From contig NZ_JACHLP010000004.1 in NCBI RefSeq assembly GCF_014204525.1, positions 62,001 to 126,000 on the forward strand: 64,000 nucleotides of DNA, written 5' to 3'. Shown here one piece after another: positions 22,886-31,800 of this stretch. A program made the position numbers and the translations under genes. Under the pieces are notes generated by a model, which did not search any database, was not told where the DNA came from, and was given only the letters and a program-made list of their open reading frames with translations. The DNA comes from Roseateles oligotrophus (GTDB lineage Bacteria > Pseudomonadota > Gammaproteobacteria > Burkholderiales > Burkholderiaceae_C). Every line of letters begins with the position of its first letter. Position 1 is the stretch's first letter.

Positions 22886-25336
22886 CTAGAAGTGGCCGCG
22901 CAGGGTCAGCATGAGACTGCGGGGCTCGCCGTAGAAGTTCCCGTAAGCACTGCTGCCGATGGTGCTGTAGTAGCTATGGTCGAGAACATTGTTCATGTTC
23001 AGCGCGAGCTTCCATTGCTGGCTCAGCTCATAGGCGGCGCGCAGGGACCAGATGGCATAGGCTTTCTGGGTGAAGGCGAAGTTCTGCCAGGCGCCATCGA
23101 ACTCGCCAGTGGCGGGGTTGTAGGCCTGCACTGAACCGGCCTGATAGCTCTTGCTTTGCGCCGTGAGGCCCCATCCCAGGCTGAAGCCTCGCCACCATTC
23201 GGACAGCTCGTGGTTGGACCAAACCTTCAGCAGGTGCTTGGGTGTGAGCGTGTTGAAACGGCCATCGTCGGCGCGGCGGTTCTTGTTGTTGTTGAAGGTG
23301 TAGCCCAGGGACAGATCCCAGCTCGGCCCTAGCCGGCCATTGAGCTCCAGGTCCACCCCGCGGCTTTGTTTGCTGCCCGTGGCAACGTAGCAGCACCAGG
23401 CGTTGTTGCCGGTGGGGTTCCAGCTCTGGTAGACGGCTTCCTTCTCCTTCTCGATGTCGAAGAAGGCCAGGCTGGCGTTCAGCCGCCCCTTGAGCAGCTC
23501 GCCCTTGATGCCGATCTCGGTGTTCTTGCCGGTCGCCGGCTCCAGCGAAGGGCCGTTGACCGAGGCGAAGTAGTTCAGCTGCGATTGATAAATCTCGCTG
23601 CGGCTCATATAGGCCGACCATTCGCTGCTCAGCTCATAGACCGCGCCCACATAGGGCACGAAGTTGTTCTTCTGGCTGAAGTCGTTGCGGCTGTTGTTCA
23701 GCTGGTTCAGAATGCTTTGCGACTCGTCGAACACCTTGCGGCCGCCTAGCGTGAGGGCCAGGCGTTCGACCGGGCGCAGCCGCAGCGAGCCGTACACGGC
23801 GCTGGCCGTGCCGGCATTGCGGGTCGAGCTGTCCCAGCCCTTGGGTGGGTAGTCCCAGGCCGGCGGGGGTGTGCGATCAAAAGCATTGCCCGAACCGTAG
23901 ACCACCCAGTTCCGCTTGTAGTGCTTGATGGTGCTGTTGCGGTCCAGGCCCACGATCAGGTCATGGCTTTGCCCCAAAGCATCAAAGCTGCCCTGCACAT
24001 TGACGTCGAGCAGGGTCGTGCTGCCCTCGGTCTTGTCCGCATAGCGCCACCATTCGGACTGTCGGGTGGTGTAGTTGATTGAGCCCTCCATTTCGGCGCC
24101 ATTGATCTTGTCGTCGCCGCTCATATGGCGGGCATTGGCGTTGAGCTTCCAGCCCGGGGCTAGTTGCTGGACCAGGCTGGCGTAGACCGTGATGTTCTGC
24201 CGCTCCAGCCAGCCCCAGGGGGCGCCCATCGTCGTGCTGCGGGGGAATTGCGCATCGGCTCCGTCTACATAACGCATCAGGCTGGCGTTGAAGGCCGTTT
24301 GGCGGTCTCGCTGGAGACTGCTGCCCAGCACCACCGAGGTGTCCGGCGAGGGATCAAGCTGCAGCGCGCCGTAGAGCATGGTGCGACGGCTGTGGCTCGG
24401 TTTGAAGAAGTGATCCTGGTCCTGCAATACGGCGACCGCGCGGCCCTTCAGTCGGCGGTCGTCGTTGAGTGGCCCCGTCACATCGAGTTCCGTGCGGTAG
24501 TTGTTCCAACTGGCCAGGCTGAGTGTGGCCTTGATGTCGAGCTTGTCCTGGGGGCGCTTGGAGCGCAGATTGATCACACCGCCGGCGTCGCCCGCGCCGA
24601 ACAGACCGTCCGCGCCGCGCAGAATCGACACTTGCTCGAACTGCGCTGCGTCCGCGTTGTTGTCGCGGTCGCTGATCACCGAGGTGGCGCCGTCGTCGTA
24701 GCGGATGTCTTTGACCTGCAGCCCGCGCGAGTAGTAGTTGTTGTTCAGCCAGAGTTGCTCGCGGGTGATGCCGGTGGCCTGCAGCATCAGATCGTCCAGC
24801 GTCTTCAGGGCCTGCTGTTCAATGCGCTCCTGCGAAATGATGCTGACCGACTGCGGCATTTCACGCAGCGACTGGTCGAACTTGCTGGGCGAGGCCTCAA
24901 GCCTGCGGACCTTGCTGCCGGTCACCAGAACGGCGGGCAAGGCGTTCACGGGCGCCGTAGCGCCCCGGGCCTCGTGCACAGCAGGCGTGGCGCTCGGTGG
25001 CGGCGCCGCGCGCTGCACAATGATCAGCGAACCGTCCACCCGTGCGACCAGGTCGCTGCCGGCGAGCAAGTGCTTCAAAGCCTGTTCGACGCTGAGCTGG
25101 CCGGAGATGGCGGGGGCCGTCTTGCCGGCAGCAAGAGACTGGGGCGCCGCCAGCTCCAGATGGCTCAGGCGCGCCAAGGCGTTGAGCGATTGCGCCAGCG
25201 GCTGGGCCGGCAAGTTGATGGTTTGCACCGAGGGGCTCTGCGCCACCGCGGTGCCGGCTTGGGCAAATGCGCAGACGATGGCAAGCGTCAGCAGCCGTTT
25301 GGACGAGACGAGGGCAAGCGGAGGAAGAGGGGACAT
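22886..25336 (-). CDS. TonB-dependent receptor with signalling (STN) domain
   Basis: 816 residues, outer membrane. A signal peptide (about 1-33) precedes an STN signalling domain (about 38-110, INLPAQPLAQSLNALARLSHLEL, SVEQALKHLLAGSDL), a plug domain (SVSIISQERIEQQALKTLDDLM, VSILRGADGLFGAGDAGGVINLRSK) and a 22-strand barrel ending with aromatic Phe in LTLRGHF. This is the FecA/FpvA/FhuE siderophore-receptor layout. The STN domain should talk to the FecR-like protein encoded just upstream. The ligand is probably a ferric siderophore, by family only. A Fur-like site lies 40-55 bases upstream. Confidence 0.93.
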   Translation of the reverse strand: MSPLPPLALVSSKRLLTLAIVCAFAQAGTAVAQSPSVQTINLPAQPLAQSLNALARLSHLELAAPQSLAAGKTAPAISGQLSVEQALKHLLAGSDLVARVDGSLIIVQRAAPPPSATPAVHEARGATAPVNALPAVLVTGSKVRRLEASPSKFDQSLREMPQSVSIISQERIEQQALKTLDDLMLQATGITREQLWLNNNYYSRGLQVKDIRYDDGATSVISDRDNNADAAQFEQVSILRGADGLFGAGDAGGVINLRSKRPQDKLDIKATLSLASWNNYRTELDVTGPLNDDRRLKGRAVAVLQDQDHFFKPSHSRRTMLYGALQLDPSPDTSVVLGSSLQRDRQTAFNASLMRYVDGADAQFPRSTTMGAPWGWLERQNITVYASLVQQLAPGWKLNANARHMSGDDKINGAEMEGSINYTTRQSEWWRYADKTEGSTTLLDVNVQGSFDALGQSHDLIVGLDRNSTIKHYKRNWVVYGSGNAFDRTPPPAWDYPPKGWDSSTRNAGTASAVYGSLRLRPVERLALTLGGRKVFDESQSILNQLNNSRNDFSQKNNFVPYVGAVYELSSEWSAYMSRSEIYQSQLNYFASVNGPSLEPATGKNTEIGIKGELLKGRLNASLAFFDIEKEKEAVYQSWNPTGNNAWCCYVATGSKQSRGVDLELNGRLGPSWDLSLGYTFNNNKNRRADDGRFNTLTPKHLLKVWSNHELSEWWRGFSLGWGLTAQSKSYQAGSVQAYNPATGEFDGAWQNFAFTQKAYAIWSLRAAYELSQQWKLALNMNNVLDHSYYSTIGSSAYGNFYGEPRSLMLTLRGHF

Positions 25337-25374
25337 GGATAGGGGCTTTCTGACCTGAGAGTAAGTATGTAAAT

Positions 25375-25389
25375 ACGAATACTTCTCAT
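25375..25389 (-). promoter_or_regulatory. Possible Fur box upstream of the TonB receptor
   Basis: The minus strand reads TGAGAAGTATTCGTA, an imperfect 7-1-7 inverted repeat resembling the Fur consensus (TGATAAT-N-ATTATCA) at about 9 of 14 positions. It lies 39-53 bases before the receptor start in an AT-rich stretch of a GC-rich genome. Confidence 0.35.
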
Positions 25390-25514
25390 GTAGACGTGTG
25401 AATTGTCCCTAACCCAACCTCCTGAAGACAAAAAATGCAAAAAACTTGCAGCCGGCATTTCCGGCCGGCGGCGGCGGGCGGTCCGCAGTTCTAGCGAGTC
25501 CCGCCCACGGCGAG

Positions 25515-26534
25515 TCAGGGCGCGGCCAGGATCTCGGTCCGCTCGCCGCGTGCCTGGAGCCGCACCGGCAATATCTGGGGGAGCACGCGCCTGAAGTTCT
25601 CCAGACGGCGCGGGTCGAAGGTGCCGGTCAGCCGCAAAGCGGCGATCCGGCCGTCGTTCAAAACCAGTCCGGTCTCGCCATAGCGTTCGAACTCAGCCAG
25701 CACCTGGGCCAGCGTTGCGTCTTCGAAGCTGACTCGTCCCTCGCGCCAACTGGCCACCCCAGCAGGCGGGATGGCGCTCACCGCCCCCAGCCGACCCTGC
25801 CGATCGCTGTCCACCTGTTGCCCGGCAAGGAGCTCGACGGCCGTCTCTGCATGCTTGGCGTCCGCGACGCGGACACGGCCCTCCTCGACGGCGATATGCA
25901 CCCGTCCGTCCTGCAATGAGGCCGGCGTGTAGCGCACCGCAAAACGCGTACCGAGGACGGTGACGCGCAGCGGGCCTGCCATGACATCGAAGGGGCGCTC
26001 GGGATCTTTCTGCACCTCGAACATGGCTTGCCCTTCGGGCAGGTGCACCTCCCGGCGCTTGCGATAAAGAATGGCCTCGCCTCGCGTGGCGCTGTCCAGC
26101 AGCAGGCGGCTTCCGTCCGGCAGGGTCAGGCTCAGTTGCTGACCCCGCGCCGTGGCGAAGCTCTGGCTGTGCAGGGCTTGCTGCTGATCGTCCCAGCTGC
26201 TGTCCATGATGCCGCCCATCCCCAGCAGCAGGGCGACGAGGCAGGCCATGCCTAAGCGCCAGTTCCTGTTCCAGGGCCTCGATGGCCTCACCTGAGCCAG
26301 CTCGGCCTTCAACTGGCGGCGCAGCCGGTGGACGCCGGCTGCGGGCAAGGCATCCAGCTCGTTCCATTGCTGCGTCCATCGGTTCAGTGACTCGCCGTGG
26401 GCCGGCGCGGCGGCCAGCCAGGCCTGCAGCTGCGCGGCCTCGGCGGGGTTCAAACCCGCAAGCTGGCGCACAAACCAGTGCAATGCCTGGTCGTCCAGGT
26501 CGTCAAAGTCGGCAAGGGCGGCTGACGGTTTCAT
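25515..26534 (-). CDS. fecR: FecR-type anti-sigma/sigma regulator
   Basis: 339 residues, inner-membrane signal transducer between the receptor and the ECF sigma factor. The N-terminal cytoplasmic part (DDQALHWFVRQLAGLNPAEA, LQAWLAAAPAHGESLNRW) is the DUF4880-type anti-sigma region. One membrane helix (LGMACLVALLLGMGGIM, about 94-110) is followed by the periplasmic FecR domain (QQLSLTLPDGSRLLLDSATR, VRVTVLGTRFAVR) and a C-terminal STN-like segment. Its ATG overlaps the stop of the sigma gene by 4 bases. The product of the next gene, the STN receptor, is its likely partner. Confidence 0.93.
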   Translation of the reverse strand: MKPSAALADFDDLDDQALHWFVRQLAGLNPAEAAQLQAWLAAAPAHGESLNRWTQQWNELDALPAAGVHRLRRQLKAELAQVRPSRPWNRNWRLGMACLVALLLGMGGIMDSSWDDQQQALHSQSFATARGQQLSLTLPDGSRLLLDSATRGEAILYRKRREVHLPEGQAMFEVQKDPERPFDVMAGPLRVTVLGTRFAVRYTPASLQDGRVHIAVEEGRVRVADAKHAETAVELLAGQQVDSDRQGRLGAVSAIPPAGVASWREGRVSFEDATLAQVLAEFERYGETGLVLNDGRIAALRLTGTFDPRRLENFRRVLPQILPVRLQARGERTEILAAP

Positions 26535-27049
26535 GGCTTGCTCCTCGCGTCGCCCTCGCAGCGCTGGCGGCAGTTCTGGCAGGCCTTGAGCGCGAGTTTG
26601 ATATGGCGTTCAACCATCTTGATCGAGATGTCCATGTGCACGGCCACCTCGGCCTGGGACATCCCATCGAATTTGTGCAGGATGAAGGCTTGTTTGCAGC
26701 GCAAGGGCAGGGCCTCGATGGTGCCCAGCATCGCCTCGGCGTTCCGGCTTGCCGCCAGCGCATGGTCGGGCTCGAAGGCCGCGGGGGCTGCCATTGCCTC
26801 GACGGGCGCCAGCGGCTCCGCGTCGTCGGTGTGGCTGTTGCCGCGGCTCGCGTGGCGCCGGTACCGGTCCACGAGCAGGTTGCGCGCCGTGCGATAGAGG
26901 AAGGCGCGCGGCTCGACGATTGGATCTCCGCTGCGCTGTACGGCCGCCGCTCGCGCGTAGGTTTCTTGCACCAGGTCGGCCGCGCTGTCGCGATCACGGG
27001 TTTGGCGGGACAGGAAGTTCAGTAGTTCTAGGTAATAGCGCTCGACCAC
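26531..27049 (-). CDS. fecI: FecI-type ECF sigma factor
   Basis: 172 residues, family length. Sigma region 2 (DRDSAADLVQETYARA, PRAFLYRTARNLLVDRYRR) and region 4 (LPLRCKQAFILHKFDGMSQAEVAVHMDISIKMVERHI) are clear. A Cys-rich end (ACQNCRQRCEG) is noticeable. The start is taken as GTG at 27049, weakly supported by a GGA upstream. With FecR and the STN receptor it forms a complete cell-surface signalling set, normally induced by ligand binding at the receptor and by iron shortage. Confidence 0.93.
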   Translation of the reverse strand: MVERYYLELLNFLSRQTRDRDSAADLVQETYARAAAVQRSGDPIVEPRAFLYRTARNLLVDRYRRHASRGNSHTDDAEPLAPVEAMAAPAAFEPDHALAASRNAEAMLGTIEALPLRCKQAFILHKFDGMSQAEVAVHMDISIKMVERHIKLALKACQNCRQRCEGDARSKP

Positions 27050-27214
27050 GGGGAATCCGGCAGACGGGGGCGTGGCGAGGGGGAGAAAGTACTGGCTGGC
27101 CCGGAATCGTGATTATCCATGCAGCGGTCGCGCCGATCGCTGGCGTCGGCGCTTCAAGTGCGGCTAACTAGGCATTTATATGAGCGGCATCAATATTGCC
27201 AAGGCCGGCTCGCC

Positions 27215-29098
27215 TCAGGGCGCCACGCAAGCCCTGTTCTTGCCCGTGTGCTTGGCTTCGTAGAGCGCCACATCGGCCCGGTCCAGCGCGGTCTCCAGGG
27301 TTTCGCCGGCGCGGTAGAGGGTGACGCCGGCCGAGAAGGTGACGAATACGTCCTGGCCTTCGTGCATGAACAGGCTGGCCGAGAGCGAGCGCTGCAGCCG
27401 GGCCAGCACGGCCTGGGCTTCGTCGATGGGGGTGGCGGGCAGCATCAGCACGAATTCCTCGCCGCCGTAGCGGGCCACCAGATCGCCCGGCCGCAGGCCG
27501 GCCTGCACCCGCTCGGCCAGGGACTTCAGCGCGACATCGCCGGCGCCATGGCCGAGGGTGTCGTTGAGTTTCTTGAAGTTGTCGATGTCCAGCAGGGCCA
27601 GCGCGATGCGCGGGGCCTGGGCGTTAGCGCTGGCGGCGCTGTCGCGCTCCAGCTTGGCCTGTTCGGTGGCGAAGGCGGCCAGCAGGCCGCGGCGGTTGGC
27701 GATCTGGGTCAGCTGGTCGGTCTGCACCTCGCTGGACAGGCGCAGCAACTCGCCCTCGAGTTCTTCGACGCGGCTGCTCAGCTGGCTGGCCTTGTCGTGC
27801 TCGTGGCTGAGCCTGGCCTGGGTCTGCTGCACCAGGGTGTGGACGCTGCGGCTTTCTTCCACCATCTCGCGCACCACGCCGGCCAGGCTTTCCAGGCTGT
27901 CGGCCTTTTCGATCACGTCGGCGTAGCGGACTACGCTGTTCTGGAAGCGGTCGGTGTGCTGGCCCAGTTCGCCCAGCTCGGCCAGCATCTGGTGGATCAG
28001 GGATTTGAGGGAGTCGCGCGCATGCCGGCGCTCTTCGCGCAGGGTGCGCTGGCGCTCGCGGGTGCCGCTGAGCATCTCGGTGACCGAGCGCACGCCGCGG
28101 CCGCTGAGGCCCAGCTCCAGCGTGTTGTTCATGGCCTCGCATTGGCCGCGTGCCCAGGAATCGTCCTCGGCCAGATCGACCAGGCTGGCGCTGAGTTCGC
28201 GGCAGAGCTGGCCCAGCTCGCCAAACAGGTGTTGGCGGTGGTCCAGCAGATGGCGGGCGCGCTGGCAGAGCTCATCCATCTGCGCGGCGCGTTCGGGGCT
28301 GGGGCCCTGGATCAGCAGCTGGTTCTGCGCCATCAGCAGCTCGGCCATCAGCTCGTCGGCATAGCGCTCGGGGCTTTGCAGGGCGTGTTGCACGGTGTCG
28401 TGCAAGCTGGTCTCGATGCCGGGCCAGAGATGGGCCGTGGGCGCCGGTGCCGGGTCGGCGGCGTTGAAGCTCAGCTCATCCAGCGCGGCGAAATTGCTGG
28501 CCGCGCCCGCGTCCTCGTCGATGAAGAATTGGCTGGGCGTGCCGCCGGCTTCTTCGCCGTTGTCCTGGGTGGCGATGCTGGCGTCGGCCACATCGGAGTC
28601 CCAGCTGGCGACCAGTTGCTGCAGGCGTTTGACCAGGCGTTGGCTGTCCGTGCGATTGCTTTCCAGCACGCGCTGCAGGCCGTCTTTCTTGCGCGCCACC
28701 GTCCATTGCCGGCCGCCGCGTTCCAGGCCGCGTACCAGGCGCTCCATCACCTGGGCCAGGGCCTCGGCCTGGGCGCCGGGGCTGGTGGTCTGCTGCAGGC
28801 GCTCGACCTGGCGCAGGGCCTCATCCCAGCGCGATTCGCGCACGCAGACCTGCAGGTCCAGCCGCGCCTGGCTGCCGGGCACGCCCAGGGCCAGCAGCTT
28901 GGTCAGCAGGGTCTGGGCGCGCTCGGGCAGGGCCGCGGGCGCGGCCTCGGTGCCGGACTCCACCGCGTAGGCGCGGGCATAGTTTTCGGGGGTGGGCTCC
29001 AGCTGCGCCTGGGCCAGGCGGAGGAAGGCGGCCTTGGCAATCTGCGCGGCCGTGGCCCCGGGGGACACGCGGCTGCTGGGGGAGCGGCGCTCATCCAT
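27215..29098 (-). CDS. Diguanylate cyclase (GGDEF) with large helical N-terminus
   Basis: 627 residues, no membrane segment seen. The first 440 residues are helical; the part before the catalytic domain (about 350-455, LREERRHARDSLKSLIHQML, TQARLSHEHDKASQLSSRVEELEGELL) is coiled-coil-like and probably dimerises. The GGDEF domain (about 455-625) has DIDNFKKLNDTLGH, the catalytic GGEEF at 545-549 and an RxxD inhibitory site five residues before it (RPGD), so it should make c-di-GMP with feedback inhibition. It is the last gene of the Hpt / REC-PAS-GGDEF-EAL / GGDEF group, 27 bases after its neighbour. Confidence 0.92.
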   Translation of the reverse strand: MDERRSPSSRVSPGATAAQIAKAAFLRLAQAQLEPTPENYARAYAVESGTEAAPAALPERAQTLLTKLLALGVPGSQARLDLQVCVRESRWDEALRQVERLQQTTSPGAQAEALAQVMERLVRGLERGGRQWTVARKKDGLQRVLESNRTDSQRLVKRLQQLVASWDSDVADASIATQDNGEEAGGTPSQFFIDEDAGAASNFAALDELSFNAADPAPAPTAHLWPGIETSLHDTVQHALQSPERYADELMAELLMAQNQLLIQGPSPERAAQMDELCQRARHLLDHRQHLFGELGQLCRELSASLVDLAEDDSWARGQCEAMNNTLELGLSGRGVRSVTEMLSGTRERQRTLREERRHARDSLKSLIHQMLAELGELGQHTDRFQNSVVRYADVIEKADSLESLAGVVREMVEESRSVHTLVQQTQARLSHEHDKASQLSSRVEELEGELLRLSSEVQTDQLTQIANRRGLLAAFATEQAKLERDSAASANAQAPRIALALLDIDNFKKLNDTLGHGAGDVALKSLAERVQAGLRPGDLVARYGGEEFVLMLPATPIDEAQAVLARLQRSLSASLFMHEGQDVFVTFSAGVTLYRAGETLETALDRADVALYEAKHTGKNRACVAP

Positions 29099-29125
29099 GC
29101 GTACAGCTTTCTGGGTTCGGGTGAT

Positions 29126-31396
29126 TCAACGCAGGCTGCCAAGCGGCCGGGGCGAGCCCTTGGACAAATCGTCGAGCACGAGGCCGCCGGGGAGGTCGAT
29201 TGCGGTCTCGGCATCGGCACGGGCGATCCAGGGGGCCTTGCGGGGCAGCACGGTCTGGGCCAGCCACAGCTCCACCTCCTCGGGCGGCAGCGGCTTGCTG
29301 AACAAAAAGCCCTGCATCTGGCTGCAGCCCAGGCGGTGCAGCACATCCATCTGGCGCAGGGTCTCGACGCCCTCGGCGATGACGCGCAAGCCCATGGCCC
29401 GGGCCAGGGCGATGATGGCGGTGACGACGGCCGAGCTCTGCGGCGTGATGCCCAGATCGCGCACAAAGGTGCGGTCGATCTTGACCTCGGAGATGGGCAG
29501 GGTGGTCAGATAGGCCAGCGAGGAATAGCCGGTGCCGAAGTCGTCGATGGAGATCTCCACCCCGACCTCGTTGAGGCGGTGCAGGGCCGGGATGACGTTC
29601 TGCAAGTCCTTCATCAGATTGTTCTCGGTGATCTCCAGCTGGATCGCCCGGTGCGGCACGCCGTAGGCGCTGACGCATTGATGGATGTGCTCGACCAGGT
29701 CCGAGCGCTCGAACATGCGGCTGGGCAGGTTGACGGCGATGGAGTCGGCGAAGCCGAAATTCAGCTGCCAGAGCTTGGCCTGGCGGGCCGCCTCCTTCAG
29801 CGCCCATTCGGACAGGGGCACGATCAGGCCGGTTTCCTCGGCCAGCGGGATGAAGTCGCCCGGCGGCACCAGCTTGCCGCCGCGCTTCCAGCGCATCAAG
29901 GCCTCGGCGCCCACCATGCGGGCGGCGCGCACATCGATCTTGGGCTGGTAGTGCAGCACGATCTCGCCGCGCTCCAGGGCCTTGTGCAGGGCGCTTTCCA
30001 GCTCCAGCTTCTCGCGGCCCTGGCCGGCCAGCATGGGGGTGTAGAGGGCGGCGGCATTGCGGCCTTGCGACTTCACCGCATACATGGCGACGTCGGAGTT
30101 GCGCAGCAGATCGGCCATGGTCAGGCCGTCGCGCGGGTAGATGGCAATGCCCACGCTGGCGGTGACGAAACACTCCTGGCCGGAGATGAAGATGGGCTCG
30201 CGCAAGGCCTCCAGCACCCGGTCGGCCACGCGCTCGGCATCGCGCTCGTCGGCGATCTCGGGCAGCAGGGCGACGAACTCGTCGCCGCCCAGGCGCCCCA
30301 CGGCCTCCAGGCTGCGGTGCGAGTGGCCGCCAATCGTTTCCAGCATGCCCTCCATCACCTGGTCGGAATGGCGCACGCAGCTGCGCAGGCGCCGGCCCAC
30401 CTCGATCAGCAATTCGTCGCCGGCCGTGTGGCCCAGGGTGTCGTTGATGATCTTGAAGCGGTCCAGGTCGATCAGCAGCAGGCCGACCTCGTGGTTGCCG
30501 CGGCGGGCCTGCTCGATGGCGCGCTCCACCCGCCAGATCAGCTGGCGGCGGTTGGGCAGGCCGGTGAGGGCGTCGAAATGGGCCAGCTGGCGGATGCGGT
30601 CCTCGGCCTGGCGGCGGTCGGTCACGTCCTGCAGCACGCCGGTATAGCCGTTGGCATTGCCGTGTTCGTTGAATTCGGGCTCGGCCTCGATGTGGACGAC
30701 GCGGTGCCGCCCGTCCACCAGGGTCACCGACAGATCGGTCACCAGCACCGAGTTGTGCGCGATCACATCGCGCAGCAGGCGCAGGAAGATAACCCGCTCT
30801 TCGTGCGGCACCATGCGCATCACGCCGATGAAGTCCAGGCGCTCCTGCGGGCCGCGGCCGAACACGCGCAAGGCCTCGGCCGCCAGCTGGAAGCCGCGCT
30901 GTGCCTGCCACTCGAAGCTGCCCATGCGGGCCAGGTCCTGGGCGCGTGCCAGTTTGGCCTTGCTGCGCTCCAGCTCGATGCGGGTGCGCGAGCTGCGCAG
31001 CAGATAGCGCAGCCGCCCCGCCAGCAAGCTCCACTGCGGGGTTTTGACGAAGAAGTCGGTGGCGCCGACTTGGTAGGCATGGTTGATGGAGGCCTCGTCG
31101 TCCAGGCCGGTCAGCATCAGCACCGGAGTGGACTCGAAGCCCGGCATATCGCGCAGGCGTTTGCAGGTTTCGAAGCCGTCCAGTTCGGGCATCAGGGCGT
31201 CGAGCACGATGATGTCGGGCGCATCGGCCGCCAGCATGCCCAGGGCGGCGCTGCCGCTATGGGCCACGGTGACCTCGAAATTGCGCTGCCGCAAGGCGCT
31301 GGCGGTCAGCAGCAGATTGACCTCGTCGTCGTCGACCAGCAGCACCTTGGGCTGCATAGGCAGATCGAGATCGAGCGGGGGGCCGGCTGGATTCAT
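29126..31396 (-). CDS. REC-PAS-GGDEF-EAL c-di-GMP signalling protein
   Basis: 756 residues. Receiver domain 15-135 (VDDDEVN, phosphorylation site Asp66 in IIVLDALMP, Lys118). PAS/PAC-like region about 150-262. GGDEF domain 265-440 with intact GGDEF at 370-374. EAL domain about 465-715 with EAL at 498-500, EITENNLMK, DDFGTGYSSL, KIDRTFV and EGVET, so phosphodiesterase residues are complete. Oddity: about 16-18 extra residues (around 349-364) separate the RHSD inhibitory-site motif from the GGDEF loop, where five residues are usual. The ATG overlaps the stop of the Hpt gene, suggesting that Hpt phosphorylates this receiver. Confidence 0.93.
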   Translation of the reverse strand: MNPAGPPLDLDLPMQPKVLLVDDDEVNLLLTASALRQRNFEVTVAHSGSAALGMLAADAPDIIVLDALMPELDGFETCKRLRDMPGFESTPVLMLTGLDDEASINHAYQVGATDFFVKTPQWSLLAGRLRYLLRSSRTRIELERSKAKLARAQDLARMGSFEWQAQRGFQLAAEALRVFGRGPQERLDFIGVMRMVPHEERVIFLRLLRDVIAHNSVLVTDLSVTLVDGRHRVVHIEAEPEFNEHGNANGYTGVLQDVTDRRQAEDRIRQLAHFDALTGLPNRRQLIWRVERAIEQARRGNHEVGLLLIDLDRFKIINDTLGHTAGDELLIEVGRRLRSCVRHSDQVMEGMLETIGGHSHRSLEAVGRLGGDEFVALLPEIADERDAERVADRVLEALREPIFISGQECFVTASVGIAIYPRDGLTMADLLRNSDVAMYAVKSQGRNAAALYTPMLAGQGREKLELESALHKALERGEIVLHYQPKIDVRAARMVGAEALMRWKRGGKLVPPGDFIPLAEETGLIVPLSEWALKEAARQAKLWQLNFGFADSIAVNLPSRMFERSDLVEHIHQCVSAYGVPHRAIQLEITENNLMKDLQNVIPALHRLNEVGVEISIDDFGTGYSSLAYLTTLPISEVKIDRTFVRDLGITPQSSAVVTAIIALARAMGLRVIAEGVETLRQMDVLHRLGCSQMQGFLFSKPLPPEEVELWLAQTVLPRKAPWIARADAETAIDLPGGLVLDDLSKGSPRPLGSLR

Positions 31397-31800
31397 TGCT
31401 GACTCTTCAAAAGCGTCGTCAAGGCTTGCTGCACCTCAGCAAGTCCTTCAAGCATAAGGTCTAAACGGGTCTCGATGCCGCCAGTTTGACCATTCCTCAC
31501 CATCTGCTCGACTTCCGCGCAACGTTCCGATAGCTGCAGGGCACCGAGCGCGGCCGAGGAGGATTTGAGCGTGTGGCAAACATGCCGCATGACGTTGAAA
31601 TCAGGCGGAGTCTGACGGGCTTTCTGCAGCTCGGGCACCAGCTTGTCCAGGGACTTCAGATAGGCGTCGATGACGCGCTCCACCAGCTTGTTATGGCCGT
31701 CCGGGTCGAGCTCGTGCAGGCGCGCCAGCGACTGGGGGTCCAGGCAGGCGGGCAAGGCGGTTTCGGAAACGGGGGGCACTGCTCGGTTCTGATTGGTCAT
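31393..31800 (-). CDS. Histidine phosphotransfer (Hpt) protein
   Basis: 135 residues. The Hpt four-helix bundle carries the phospho-accepting histidine at about 76 (HTLKSSSAALGA). I chose the ATG at 31800 behind GGAGG; an upstream in-frame extension of 33 codons is poorly supported. It overlaps the REC-PAS-GGDEF-EAL gene by 4 bases. It would pass phosphate from a hybrid kinase elsewhere, or from a neighbour, to that receiver. First gene of the three-gene c-di-GMP unit. Confidence 0.9.
   Translation of the reverse strand: MTNQNRAVPPVSETALPACLDPQSLARLHELDPDGHNKLVERVIDAYLKSLDKLVPELQKARQTPPDFNVMRHVCHTLKSSSAALGALQLSERCAEVEQMVRNGQTGGIETRLDLMLEGLAEVQQALTTLLKSQQ

Noticed and set aside
27119-31402. 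A 1427-codon plus-strand open frame opposite the c-di-GMP genes
   Set aside because: Translation is Gly/Ala/His/Gln-rich low complexity, an artefact of high GC content; both minus-strand genes have complete catalytic motifs.
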